DNA of 17,682 nt. It comes from JAKZSU01 sp047517485. Its GTDB lineage: Bacteria > Pseudomonadota > Alphaproteobacteria > UBA7887. The position numbers and the translations under genes are program-made. Within the stretch, counting starts at the first letter, position 1. Every line of letters starts with the position of its first letter. The notes beneath the pieces are model-generated. The model worked only from the letters and a program-made list of their open reading frames with translations, ran no database searches and was not told the DNA's origin. Location: the NCBI GenBank assembly GCA_047517485.1, contig JAKZSU010000023.1, positions 1 through 17,682 on the forward strand, written 5' to 3'. Of the stretch, positions 7,174 through 16,367 are shown piece by piece.

Positions 7174-7812
7174 TTACGTTTGTGCGCTTGGTGCGGCGAG
7201 CACGCCACGGCCGGCTTGGTCTTCCTGTTCGCGCATCGCCGCGCGAACGTTGAGCGCCCGCGGCAGTAGCAAGCCAACCATCGCATCGTGGGTCTGGCCA
7301 CAGGAGAAGCGCACCGCGTCGTCGGCGAGCGCCTCGGTCTGGGCGAGCTTGATCAGTCCCTTGGCGATGGCGCCAACGCGGCGGTCACGACCATCTTCCT
7401 CGCCATCGGCGCTCAAGCCATAGTCGCCAGCACCGCGGCTCGACACGGTGACGGTGCGCTCGCTCTTTTTGTCGAATATCGTCAGCGGCTTTTCGGCCAA
7501 AACCGCGTCGCTGGCCAGCTTGCAGGCCTCGAGAAAGATCCGCCGGCAACCGAGCGCGTGGGTGGCGCCGCAGGAGAACCGCACGCCGTGGCCGACGCCG
7601 GGGACCGGATCCATGCCGCCGAGCACCTGCATGGCGCGAACGATGAAGGCGATTCGCGCCGACGCGCCGTCGAGATGGCTGTAGGTGTGGATGAGAAAAG
7701 TGGCGGAACCGTTGTCGTCTGCCGCCTCGTACAAGGCGATGCTGATGTCGCCGCACACTTTGTCCATCGAGACCAGTTCGATGCGCTTGCCCAAGGATTG
7801 TATATGGCCCAT
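7174..7812 (-). CDS. Unrecognised protein with tandemly duplicated SCGxTH unit, first gene of the methyl-transfer operon
   Basis: I do not recognise this 212-residue protein. It has no signal peptide or membrane segment. VRFSCGATH (77-85) and VRFSCGQTH (167-175) occur exactly 90 residues apart. Each is preceded by a similar amphipathic segment (RIAFIVRAMQVL at 53-64 and RVGAIAKGLIKL at 145-156), so the protein looks like two divergent copies of a roughly 90-residue unit. The paired Cys and His (C81/H85, C171/H175) could bind metal, a corrinoid or a thiol substrate. ATG at 7812 has GAGGA 10 nt upstream; a GTG at 7836 is an alternative. Its stop codon forms part of the TAAGGGGAGG ribosome site of the methyltransferase 1 gene, so the two are tightly coupled. 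Confidence 0.8.
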   Translation of the reverse strand: MGHIQSLGKRIELVSMDKVCGDISIALYEAADDNGSATFLIHTYSHLDGASARIAFIVRAMQVLGGMDPVPGVGHGVRFSCGATHALGCRRIFLEACKLASDAVLAEKPLTIFDKKSERTVTVSSRGAGDYGLSADGEEDGRDRRVGAIAKGLIKLAQTEALADDAVRFSCGQTHDAMVGLLLPRALNVRAAMREQEDQAGRGVLAAPSAQT

Positions 7813-7970
7813 TCGCCGATGGTCCTCGCTTGACACGTCCGTAGGATCGCGTCACTACTGCATACAACTGAAATATCAGTTGATGAATATGCCCTATAAC
7901 ACACGCTTTGTCGAGGCAGAAGTGCCGCCTCTGTGTCCGCCGCCGAGGCGGGCTCGGTAGGGTCTGGCCA
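7813..7970. promoter_or_regulatory. Divergent promoter region of the methyl-transfer locus
   Basis: This 158-bp gap separates the leftward operon from the rightward metV-like/metF pair and is AT-richer than the genes around it. It should hold promoters for both. TATAAC at 7895-7900 is a reasonable -10 for the rightward pair, with its -35 position falling on the inverted repeat at 7865-7882. I see no convincing -10/-35 pair for the leftward side and no cobalamin riboswitch. Confidence 0.5.
7865..7882. promoter_or_regulatory. Candidate operator: perfect inverted repeat CAACTGA-N4-TCAGTTG
   Basis: Seven-base arms CAACTGA (7865-7871) and TCAGTTG (7876-7882) flank AATA in the middle of the divergent intergenic region. 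The size suits a dimeric winged-helix repressor. The inner ACTGA/TCAGT arms recur upstream of the GntR gene at 10451-10463, making that regulator a candidate binder (inference). Confidence 0.55.
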
Positions 7971-8437
7971 ATGCACGCGATACGCCGCTGGTCGAGTCGC
8001 AACGCCCGCCTGCTCAATTTATTGTATCGACGCTCGCGCGATGTTTTCGAATTCGTCAAACCGCTTCTGCGCGGCATCGGCTACGACCGTCTCGATCGAC
8101 CGATCGCCCTGATCGAACGCCCCTTGAAAGGCCTGTTGTTCGATTGCCGGATGTGCGGCGATTGCGCGCTGGCCCAGACCGGCATGGTGTGTCCGATGAC
8201 CTGCCCAAAGCAACTCCGCAATGGCCCGTGCGGTGGGGTCAGACCGGATGGCGGATGCGAGATCAAGCCCGCCATGCGCTGCGTCTGGGTCGCCGCTTGG
8301 GACGGCGCCAAGGCGATCGACGGAGACGCGGCGTTGGCCGCACCAATGGCGCCGGTCGATCATCGCCGCAAAGACACCTCGGCGTGGATCAACTTGCTGC
8401 GCGATGCCGACGCGGCGGCCGCTGAACAGGCGCGCCA

Positions 8438-8441
<4 letters not shown>
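7971..8441 (+). CDS. MetV-like cysteine-rich partner of methylenetetrahydrofolate reductase (MTHFR C-terminal domain family)
   Basis: The 156-residue protein centres on a cysteine cluster: C59, C62, C65, C74, C78, C87, C96 and C104 (FDCRMCGDCAL, MVCPMTCPK, NGPCGGV, GGCEI). This matches the small family found as MetV beside MetF in acetogens or as a C-terminal domain of some MTHFRs; in acetogens MetV is an iron-sulfur protein that connects MetF to electron carriers. Eight cysteines would allow two [4Fe-4S] clusters. The first 55 residues are basic and helical. Its stop overlaps the metF start (ATGA at 8438-8441), so the two are made together. The ATG at 7971 is preceded by a modest GTAGGG; an upstream extension to 7908 is less likely. 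Confidence 0.82.
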
Positions 8442-9429
<988 letters not shown>

Positions 9430-9433
<4 letters not shown>

Positions 9434-10377
9434 TTCACTTGATGGACGAATGGGCGGCCGTCGCGCAGGCGATTGCAATTGTCGAACGCCACGGTGATGC
9501 TGCGGGTCAGGGTCTCCCGAGTCAGCCACGAGATGTGCGGCGTGGTGATCACATTGTCCAAGGTGAGGATCGGATCGTCGGGGTCGACCGGTTCCTGGTT
9601 GAGCACGTCGAGGCCGGCGACCGGCACGCGGCCCGAGCGCAGCGCCGCGACCAGCGCCGGCTGATCGACCAGCTCGCCGCGCGCGGTGTTGATTAGGATC
9701 GCGCCCGGTTTCATCCGCGCCAGCGCCGCCGCGTCGATCATTTTTTCGGTGTCGGGAAATAGCGGCACATGGAGCGAGACGATATCGGCTTCCGTCAGCA
9801 AATCGTCGACCGCGAAACGTTCGTACGGCAGGTCGGGCTTGTCGATCACCTCGCTGTAAATGACTCGCGCGCCCAAGGCGGTAAGGATCGGCGCGAGCAG
9901 GCTGGGTACCGCGCCGAAGCCGACCAGACCGACGGTGCGGCCGCGAATTTCACCGCAGCCCTCGCCGATATCGACGGGTTGGGCCCAGCCCTCGCCGGCG
10001 CGCGTCGCCTGATGGAAAAACGGGATGCGGCGGAGGCAGCCGAGCATCAGCGCCACCGCCATTTCCGCCACCGCCGGGCTGTTGGTGCCGGGCATGTTGC
10101 AGACCGCGATATCGCGCGCAGAGGCGGCTTCGATGTCGATGGTGTTGACGCCGATGCCGATCTTTTGCACCAGTTTCAAGTTCGGCGCGACGGCGATGTG
10201 GGCGGCGGTCAAGGGCTCCAACACGTGCCAGATGACGTTCGCATCGGGCAAGGCGGCGGTGAAGCCGGCCTGGTCGTCGGGCGCGACGATCGCGACGTCG
10301 AGATCGGCGTCGTCGGCCAGCGCCACGAGGCGTCCGCGCAGCCATTCGCCGGCGCGAAAATGGAAGATGACACGCAT
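9430..10377 (-). CDS. D-isomer-specific 2-hydroxyacid dehydrogenase (phosphoglycerate dehydrogenase-like)
   Basis: The 315-residue protein has the two-domain fold of this family. The catalytic triad is present: Arg233 in NTARGELVD, Glu262 in NQEPVDP and His281 in TTPHISW. The nucleotide-binding turn reads GFGAVPS (153-159), so the third glycine of GxGxxG is replaced by Ser. It probably reduces or oxidises a 2-oxo/2-hydroxyacid pair with NAD(P); the substrate is not evident. The ATG at 10377 has AGGGGA upstream. It is transcribed away from the GntR regulator, the classical layout for a regulator and its target. Proximity to two ThDP enzymes suggests, without proof, a shared 2-oxoacid metabolite. 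Confidence 0.85.
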
Positions 10378-10450
10378 GGAGGTCCCCTTTCGAACGGTCG
10401 CGGCCGGGTTAGCGCACGATGGGGATTTCATTTGCCATAAATATCACCAT

Positions 10451-10463
10451 ACTGATAGTCAGT
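10451..10463. promoter_or_regulatory. Candidate operator: perfect inverted repeat ACTGA-N3-TCAGT
   Basis: ACTGATAGTCAGT is a perfect 5-bp-armed inverted repeat between the divergent dehydrogenase and GntR genes. Its arms equal the inner arms of the repeat at 7865-7882, and both regions also contain AAATATCA (7871-7878 and 10439-10446). Likely an autoregulatory site for the adjacent GntR protein; the differing spacers (3 and 4 nt) weaken the match. Confidence 0.45.
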
Positions 10464-10496
10464 CTCAGTCGTGCACGTTTGATATATCAGCCTGCG

Positions 10497-10502
10497 TATA
10501 AT
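10497..10502 (+). promoter_or_regulatory. Consensus -10 element TATAAT before the GntR gene
   Basis: A perfect TATAAT lies 9 bp before the ATG at 10512, so transcription would start almost at the start codon, giving a leaderless or near-leaderless message unless translation begins at 10524 or 10527. A palindrome TGATATATCA at 10480-10489 sits between the -35 and -10 zones and could be a second operator. No good -35 hexamer is seen. Confidence 0.45.
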
Positions 10503-10511
10503 GGACCTCCA

Positions 10512-11183
10512 ATGAACTCTCCGATGATGCCGTTGACCCGCGAGACGGATGCCAGCCTGAAGGATCAGGCCTACGACGCGCTGGAGGAAATGATCGTCAC
10601 CCTCGAGCTTCCGGCCGGATCGGCGATCTCGGAAGCGGTGCTGGCGACGCGGCTCGGCATGAGCCGGACCCCGGTCCGGGAAGCGTTACAACGCCTATCC
10701 CGCGAGGGATTGATCCGCGTCCTGCCGCGCCGTGGCATGCTGGTGACCGACCTCGACGTCGGCAAGCAATTGCGCATGCTCGAAGTTCGCCGCGTCGTCG
10801 ACCGCTTGCTGGCGGCGCGCGCGGCGACGCGGCGGAGCACGGCGCAAGCGACCGCGTTTCGCCAGATCGCCGCCGAGTTCGCCGCCGCCGGCGCGGCCGA
10901 CGACGAAGCGCTGTTCACCCGCGCCGACCGCGGGTTCAACGATCTGCTGCTGGCGGCGGCCAACAACGAGTTCGCGGCCGAAGCGGCGTCGCTGATGCAG
11001 GGCCGGTCGCGGCGCTTCTGGTTCGTCCACCAACACCGCCATTCCTCGGTAATAGACGCCGCCGCCCTGCATAGCGCGATCGCCTTCGCGATCGCCGATG
11101 AAGATGCCGACGGCGCGGCCGCGGCAAGCGACGCGCTGCTCGATCATGTCGAACATTTTACCCGCGCGACGTTGAACGATTAG
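10512..11183 (+). CDS. GntR-family transcriptional regulator, FCD (FadR) subfamily
   Basis: The 223-residue protein has an N-terminal winged helix (about 15-80) with LATRLGMSRTPVREALQRL as the recognition helix-turn-helix and GLIRVLPRRGMLV as the wing. The rest is the all-helical FCD effector domain. FCD regulators often bind a metal through Asp and three His; here Asp139 is followed by Asn143 where the first His is usual, while His187 and His212 remain. FCD proteins commonly sense carboxylic acids, which fits the adjacent hydroxyacid dehydrogenase and ThDP enzymes. ATG at 10512 avoids an upstream extension through the promoter; no clear ribosome site precedes it. Confidence 0.87.
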   Translation: MNSPMMPLTRETDASLKDQAYDALEEMIVTLELPAGSAISEAVLATRLGMSRTPVREALQRLSREGLIRVLPRRGMLVTDLDVGKQLRMLEVRRVVDRLLAARAATRRSTAQATAFRQIAAEFAAAGAADDEALFTRADRGFNDLLLAAANNEFAAEAASLMQGRSRRFWFVHQHRHSSVIDAAALHSAIAFAIADEDADGAAAASDALLDHVEHFTRATLND

Positions 11184-11405
11184 CGGCGGACGCCAGTGCC
11201 GGCGGGACAATTGAGACAGCACTTCTTCTCCTTCTCCCCTCGCGGGAGAAGGTCGGGATGAGGGGGACGCTTCCCAATAGACCGGCCGACTCCTGTCCGT
11301 GCGCGACTTTTTCGAAGGCGAAGCCAAACGATTTCCGAAGGGTCCCCCCACCCTAACTCTACCCCACGGTGTGGGGAGGGGATTGTAGGGTGTGCTACCT
11401 GTGAC
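11184..11405. repeat. Convergent intergenic region with two REP-like palindromic fragments
   Basis: Between the converging GntR and ThDP enzyme genes lie two palindromic GC-rich units. One is CCTTCTCCC-ctcgc-GGGAGAAGG at 11230-11252 followed by TCGGGATGAGGGG. The other is around 11348-11392, with CCCCAC-ggt-GTGGGG (11362-11376) nested inside CACCCTA/TAGGGTG. Both resemble the dispersed 'CTCTCCC...GGGAGAGG...GATGAGGGG' repeats common in alphaproteobacterial genomes. They may act as transcription boundary hairpins. No gene is seen here. Confidence 0.6.
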
Positions 11406-13037
11406 TTAGAACGTCGAGACCGTGTTTTCCTTCGAGGTGATGAATTCGAGCAGCGCCGGGGTGCCGTTCTCGGTTTGCTCGATGCCGCGGCGGATGGCGG
11501 GGATGATTTCCGCCGGATCGGTGATCCGCTCGCCGTAGCCGCCGAAGGCGCGCGCCATCGCCGCATAGTCGCCGGAGATGTCGGTCGAGCGGTATTTTTC
11601 GGTCGCCACCTTCATGATCGGCAGTTCGATCGCCATCGAGAAATTATTGAGCAAGATCGACAGGATCGGGAGGCGCTCGCGCACCGCGGTCTCGAAGTCC
11701 ATGCCGGTAAAACCGATCGCCGCGTCGCCCCAGACATTGATACACAGCTTGTCGGGCTGCACCAGCTTGGCGCCCATGGCGAGCCCGAGACCGTAGCCGA
11801 GCTGGGTGGTCTTGCCCCAGCCGATATAAGAGAGCGGCGTGGTGGCATCCCAAAACGGGATGATCTGATCGCGCGGGCTGCCGGCATCGTGGGTGACGAT
11901 GGCATTGTCGCGATCGACGGTGTTGGCGAGATCCCATAGCACCCGGTAGGGCGACAGCGGTGTCTCGTCGGAGGTGAGCTTGGGCATCCACTCGGCGAGC
12001 CAGACCTTGCGGCCCTCGGCGATGGTCTTGGCGATCGGCGCGCTGTCGCGGGTCTGGTCACCGAGCCGCGCGTCGACCTCGGCGTTGAGCGCATCAAGGG
12101 TAAGCGCGGCGTCACCGATCAGGGCGTGCTTGGCGACCAGGTTCTTGTTGAGATCGGTGGGATCGAGAGTCGCGTGAATCACCGTCTTGTCGGTCGGCAT
12201 CTTCATGCCGAAACCGGTGGTGGTGAAACTACAGCCGATGCCGAAAATCACGTCGGCGCCGTGGACGTGATCGTAGACCGGGCGTGCCATAGAGCGGCCG
12301 GCGGTTCCCAGTGACAACGGGTGGTTCTCGGGAAACGCGCTCTTGCCGCTGATGCTGGTGGTGACCGGCGCGGCAAGGCGTTCGGCGAGTTGCAGCAACT
12401 GCGGCCAGGCAGCGGCGTAATGGACACCCTGGCCGGCATAAATCACCGGATTCTTCGCCGCGACCAAAACCTCGGCGGCGGTCCGAACGGCGGCGGGATC
12501 GGGGCCGGAGCGGGTGGAAAAAGTCGGCGTATAGTCGAGCTCGCCTTCGAATTCGGCGTTGACCAGATCGGCGGGGACTTCGACGAGCGCGGGCGCCTGG
12601 CGGCCGTTGCGCATTTGGGTGAAGGCACGGCGAAACACGTTCGCCACCTCGCCCGCGCTGGTCAGCGGCTCGAGCGACTTGGTGACGTGGCCGAAATTAT
12701 CGACGGCGCTGAAATTGGGATGAATGTGCGCGATCGCCCGCGGATAGCCCATCGGGATTATCAGGATCGGCACCGATTCCGAATAGGCCTGGGCGACGCC
12801 GCCGAACGCGTTCTCGGTGCCCGGGCCGTGCTGCATCGCGAATACGCCGATGGTCTTGCCGCTCGACAGCCGTGCCATGGCGTCGGCCATGTGCAGTCCG
12901 ATGCGTTCTTGGCGGACGATCACGGTGCGAATGTCGGCGCGCGCCGCCGCCTCGATCACATGGTTGACCGGATAGGCGATCATCACCTCGACGCCCTCGC
13001 GCTTGAGGACCTCGGCAATCGCGTCGGAAACTTTCAT
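11406..13037 (-). CDS. ThDP-dependent enzyme of the acetolactate synthase/2-oxoacid decarboxylase superfamily
   Basis: The 543-residue protein has all three domains of this superfamily. The Pyr domain holds the catalytic Glu44 in VRQERIGLHMADAMA. The middle domain spans about 185-350. The PP domain has the metal/ThDP motif GDAAIGF (437-443) ending in NN at 464-465; the usual GDG is GDA here. It should decarboxylate or ligate a 2-oxoacid, or cleave a 2-hydroxyacyl-CoA; sequence alone does not identify the substrate. Housekeeping acetolactate synthase seems unlikely because no small regulatory subunit gene adjoins it. AGGA precedes the ATG at good spacing, and the gene starts 27 bp after the E1 stop, so they form one operon. 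Confidence 0.82.
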   Translation of the reverse strand: MKVSDAIAEVLKREGVEVMIAYPVNHVIEAAARADIRTVIVRQERIGLHMADAMARLSSGKTIGVFAMQHGPGTENAFGGVAQAYSESVPILIIPMGYPRAIAHIHPNFSAVDNFGHVTKSLEPLTSAGEVANVFRRAFTQMRNGRQAPALVEVPADLVNAEFEGELDYTPTFSTRSGPDPAAVRTAAEVLVAAKNPVIYAGQGVHYAAAWPQLLQLAERLAAPVTTSISGKSAFPENHPLSLGTAGRSMARPVYDHVHGADVIFGIGCSFTTTGFGMKMPTDKTVIHATLDPTDLNKNLVAKHALIGDAALTLDALNAEVDARLGDQTRDSAPIAKTIAEGRKVWLAEWMPKLTSDETPLSPYRVLWDLANTVDRDNAIVTHDAGSPRDQIIPFWDATTPLSYIGWGKTTQLGYGLGLAMGAKLVQPDKLCINVWGDAAIGFTGMDFETAVRERLPILSILLNNFSMAIELPIMKVATEKYRSTDISGDYAAMARAFGGYGERITDPAEIIPAIRRGIEQTENGTPALLEFITSKENTVSTF

Positions 13038-13064
13038 ATTGTTATCCTGCTATTTTATCGGTGG

Positions 13065-15068
13065 CTATTTAAGGAGATCTCGCACACCCTCGATAATACG
13101 CTCCTGCGACGGGATCGCGATGCGCTCGAGTTCGTCGTTATACGGCATCGGCGTATCGGGGGCGCCGATGCGCGCGATCGGCGCGTCGAGATAGTCGAAC
13201 GCCTTCTCGACCACCATCGCCGACACTTCGGCGCCAAAGCCGCCGCTGCGCCACGCTTCATGAACGATCAGCAGGCGGTTGGTCTTCTTGACCGACTCAA
13301 GAATAGTGTCTTCGTCGAGCGGCTTGAGGGTGCGGGGATCGACCACCTCGACGCTGATGCCGTCGCGCTCGAGGATCGCGGCGGCGGCGAGCGCGCGCGG
13401 CACCATCGACGCGGTGGCAACCACGGTGACGTCCTCGCCGGCGCGCTTGATGTCCGCCTTGCCGACAGGAATGGCGTAATATTCCTCCGGCACCGGCCCC
13501 GGTTGGCCGATATAAAGCAGCTTCGATTCGAGGAAGATCACCGGATTGTCGTCGCGGATCGCGGTGATCAGCATGCCCTTGGCGTCATACGGCGTCGATG
13601 GCGCCATCACCACCAGACCGGGCACGTGGGCAAACCACGCCTCGAGGCTTTGGCTGTGCTGCGCGGCGAGGCGAATGCCGCCGCCCTGGGGGCCGCGCAC
13701 GACCAACGGTACGGTGGCGTTGCCGCCGAGCATGAAACGGAACTTGGCGGCCTGGTTGACCAGCATGTCCATGGTCAGGGCGACGAAATCGAAAATCTGG
13801 ATCTCGACCACCGGGCGCAAGCCGGCGATCGCCGCGCCAACCCCGCAGCCGACAAAAGTCGCTTCCGAGATCGGCGTGTCGCGCACGCGCTCGTCACCGA
13901 AGCGGTCATGCAGGCCCTTGGTGACTTGGAATATTCCGCCAGTGAGCCCGATATCCTCGCCCATCATGATGACGTCGTCGTCGCGCTCCATTTGCTGGTG
14001 AAGCGCTTCGTTCAAGGCGTCGGTAAACGACAGCTCGCGCGTCCCCGACGGTCCGGGCTCGGTGACCGAGGGGTGCGGCGCGTAGACCGCGTTATGCATG
14101 GTCTCCTCGGTCGGCTCGATGCCATCGATGCCGAATGACACAGCGCTTTCGAGTTCGGCATCGACCGTGTCTTCGATTTCCTTGAGGCGTTTCTTCGGCA
14201 CCCGGGCGTCAATCAGCACTTTCTCCATATGCTGAATCGGATCGCGCGCCATCCACTCTTCGATCTCGTCCTCGGGACGCGGATCGCGCAAATTGACCCG
14301 CATCGAATGCTGGCCCCAGCGATAGGTCATCGCCTCGACCAAGGTCGGCCCCTCCCCGGCGCGCGCGCGGTCGATCGCTTCCTGCACCACCAGATAGACC
14401 TCGGCCGCGTCGTTGCCGTCGATGGTAATGCCGGGAATGCCATAGGCCGGTGCCCGGTTCGCCACTTGCGGGACCGCGGTGGTGTTGCGGTACGACGTCG
14501 AGAGCGCGTACTGATTGTTTTCGCAGACGAAAACGATCGGCAACTTCCATACCGATGCCAGGTTGAGCGATTCGTGAAACACCCCTTGATTGTTCGCGCC
14601 ATCGCCGAAAAACGAGACCGCGACCTGGCCTTTACCGCGCAGTTTCGCGGCCAAGGCGGCGCCGGTGGCAAGCGGCATTCCGGCGCCGACGATCCCGTTC
14701 GCGCCGAGAATATTGAGGTTCATGTCGGCGATGTGCATCGAGCCACCGAGCCCCCGGCAGTAGCCGGTATCGCGTCCCATGAGTTCGGCCATCATGCGAT
14801 CGAGACTCGCGCCCTTGGCGATGCAATGGCCATGGCCGCGGTGATAGCTCGAAATATAGTCGTCGTCATTGAGCGCCGCGCAGACGCCGGAGGCGATTGC
14901 CTCCTCGCCCATGTAACTGTGGGCGGTTCCCTTCACCACGCCATCGTCGAACAACTCGTTTGTCCGCTTCTCAAACGCACGAATGCGTCGCATGGTGGTG
15001 TAGAGCCCCTCGAGCCGCTCGGGCGGAAGTTGCTTGTTGTCGAGTACCTTCGCCTGGGCCTTGGCCAT
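13065..15068 (-). CDS. Fused alpha-beta E1 component of a 2-oxoacid/acetoin dehydrogenase
   Basis: The 667-residue protein fuses both E1 subunits. Residues 1 to about 330 are the alpha part, with HRGHGHCIAKG, GGSMHIAD, the ThDP motif GDGANNQG (155-162) ending in ENN, and strong similarity in style to acetoin dehydrogenase AcoA. Residues about 343-667 are the beta part, with MMGEDIGLTGG, RDTPISEATFVG and GPQGGG. In such complexes E1 decarboxylates or cleaves its substrate on ThDP and passes the acyl group to a lipoyl E2. No E2, E3 or lipoyl domain is encoded nearby, so it either borrows them or works with another acceptor. GGGGGTAATCA precedes the ATG. It is first in a two-gene unit with the downstream ThDP enzyme. 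Confidence 0.87.
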   Translation of the reverse strand: MAKAQAKVLDNKQLPPERLEGLYTTMRRIRAFEKRTNELFDDGVVKGTAHSYMGEEAIASGVCAALNDDDYISSYHRGHGHCIAKGASLDRMMAELMGRDTGYCRGLGGSMHIADMNLNILGANGIVGAGMPLATGAALAAKLRGKGQVAVSFFGDGANNQGVFHESLNLASVWKLPIVFVCENNQYALSTSYRNTTAVPQVANRAPAYGIPGITIDGNDAAEVYLVVQEAIDRARAGEGPTLVEAMTYRWGQHSMRVNLRDPRPEDEIEEWMARDPIQHMEKVLIDARVPKKRLKEIEDTVDAELESAVSFGIDGIEPTEETMHNAVYAPHPSVTEPGPSGTRELSFTDALNEALHQQMERDDDVIMMGEDIGLTGGIFQVTKGLHDRFGDERVRDTPISEATFVGCGVGAAIAGLRPVVEIQIFDFVALTMDMLVNQAAKFRFMLGGNATVPLVVRGPQGGGIRLAAQHSQSLEAWFAHVPGLVVMAPSTPYDAKGMLITAIRDDNPVIFLESKLLYIGQPGPVPEEYYAIPVGKADIKRAGEDVTVVATASMVPRALAAAAILERDGISVEVVDPRTLKPLDEDTILESVKKTNRLLIVHEAWRSGGFGAEVSAMVVEKAFDYLDAPIARIGAPDTPMPYNDELERIAIPSQERIIEGVRDLLK

Positions 15069-15205
15069 TGATTACCCCCTTGTCGCCGATTTATTGACCG
15101 CGAGTCCGGAGATCTCGGCGGCGCCGCTATCGTAGCAGCATTCCCCACCCGCGGGGCAAGTCGCACCAGCGTCAGGTCCGCGTTGCGGAAATCGGAGCGT
15201 GGCGG

Positions 15206-15547
15206 TCAGTTCGGCAAGGCGGCTCGGCATCGTCTCACGGCCGGCATCGCCGCCTGAGCAAGCACGGTGCAGCGATCGACGTAGACGCGACATTTTTCCA
15301 CCACGTGACGCGCGTACTCGCCCGCGCCGAAATCATGGCCGTAGCGGCCCTGAACATAAGTCGGTCGTTCGGCGTGGCAGGCATCGGCTTGTTCGCTCAG
15401 GTGATCGATAAGCGTGCGATAGCGGGCGTACAGATCCAGGCAAACCTGATCGTCCATCGGCGCGACCGGATCGGGCGGCATAGAGTCCTCGGCATCGGCG
15501 GGCACCGCCAAGGCGTACATCATAGACAGTATAACCAAGAATCTCAC
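15206..15547 (-). CDS. Small exported cysteine-containing hypothetical protein
   Basis: From a GTG at 15547, with GAGG upstream, the 113-residue product starts VRFLVILSMMYALAVPADA, a plausible short Sec signal peptide cleaved after ADA. The mature part has six cysteines (in VCLDLYARY, ADACHAERP, EKCRVYVDRC and RRC) that could form disulfides in the periplasm. I do not recognise a family. A longer reading frame reaching 15676 adds a basic segment before the signal sequence and is less likely. It lies alone between the E1 operon and a divergent lipoprotein gene. Confidence 0.6.
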   Translation of the reverse strand: MRFLVILSMMYALAVPADAEDSMPPDPVAPMDDQVCLDLYARYRTLIDHLSEQADACHAERPTYVQGRYGHDFGAGEYARHVVEKCRVYVDRCTVLAQAAMPAVRRCRAALPN

Positions 15548-15711
15548 CGACCGGCGCCTCGCCCATTCGCGATTTCCGAGCGGGTATAGTGGGTCGAGTT
15601 GCGCGACTTGGCACATCACATTCGGGTCAACAGAGCGCGATCGGTCGGCGCGGTTCCGTTTTTCGCACGCCAACACTATGTTCTATGGTCGAAGGACAGG
15701 GGAGATAGGCA

Positions 15712-16305
15712 ATGTTTGGATCGAAAGCGACGTTCGGGACCATGGTGATCGTCGGCGTGGCGAGTGCCTTGGCGGCGTGCACCGCCGTGGTCAGCCCGTT
15801 AACCATAGCGGAACGGGTGATCGAGGATCGCAGCTTTTCCGATATCGCGACCGACAATCGTATCGTTTTGGATGCCAACAAGGCGATGGCCGACTCCGGC
15901 ATCATCAGCGTCTCGACCGAAATATACGAACAACGGCTGCTGATGACTGGGATTATCGAAGACCCGGCGGACTACAACGCCTTCCTCGCCGATATCAAGG
16001 CGATTTCCGGGGTCAAGGAACTCTATTGGCACGTCACCCAAATGAGCGAGGCCGAGCAAGAGGCCGAGGGCGATGCCCTGCTGTCTTGGGCCGACACGCT
16101 GACGCTGGAAGCCAAGGTGGCGGCGGCCGTCGTTCCGGCGACCGGCGTCAACGAAGTCAATTACCGGGTGACCACGGATTCATTTTCGACGGTCTATCTG
16201 ATCGGCCGGGCGCTCAGCCAAGCCGAACTCGACGATGCCCTGGCGGCGGCTAGAGACACCAGTGGGGTCAAAAAACTGGTCAACTACGTCGAGCTCCGAC
16301 CGTAA
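15712..16305 (+). CDS. BON-domain outer-membrane/periplasmic lipoprotein
   Basis: The 197-residue protein starts with a lipoprotein signal peptide ending in the lipobox LAAC (Cys23). Two BON-like repeats follow: about 60-110 (SVSTEIYEQRLLMTGII, then VKELYWHV) and about 127-195 (AAAVVPATGVNEVNYRV, then VKKLVNYVEL). Such proteins, like YraP/DolP and OsmY relatives, bind phospholipid or stabilise the envelope. The ATG has AGGGGAG upstream. It stands as its own unit on the plus strand, with no link in sequence to the methyl-transfer genes. Confidence 0.85.
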   Translation: MFGSKATFGTMVIVGVASALAACTAVVSPLTIAERVIEDRSFSDIATDNRIVLDANKAMADSGIISVSTEIYEQRLLMTGIIEDPADYNAFLADIKAISGVKELYWHVTQMSEAEQEAEGDALLSWADTLTLEAKVAAAVVPATGVNEVNYRVTTDSFSTVYLIGRALSQAELDDALAAARDTSGVKKLVNYVELRP

Positions 16306-16367
16306 TTCACGGCAGAGGTCGATTTCTCTCCTATCTCATTGGTCAGCTTTTGAGGTAAGGGTGCGCC

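Noticed and set aside
5319..7253. Plus-strand open frame of 644 codons opposite the corrinoid and methyltransferase 1 genes
   Set aside because: Same reason: antisense shadow with no recognisable motif and no ribosome site, opposite two genes with clear catalytic motifs.
7813..7970. Possible cobalamin riboswitch upstream of the corrinoid operon
   Set aside because: The gap is short and I find no B12-box-like conserved sequence; only the small inverted repeat stands out.
11184..11405. CRISPR-like or small-RNA locus from repeated GC-rich palindromes
   Set aside because: There are only two non-identical palindromic fragments without regular spacing; they match the style of dispersed REP-like intergenic repeats.
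12321..14138. Plus-strand open frame of 605 codons opposite the ThDP enzyme and E1 genes
   Set aside because: Antisense shadow spanning the junction of two real genes; composition is typical of reverse-strand GC-rich frames.
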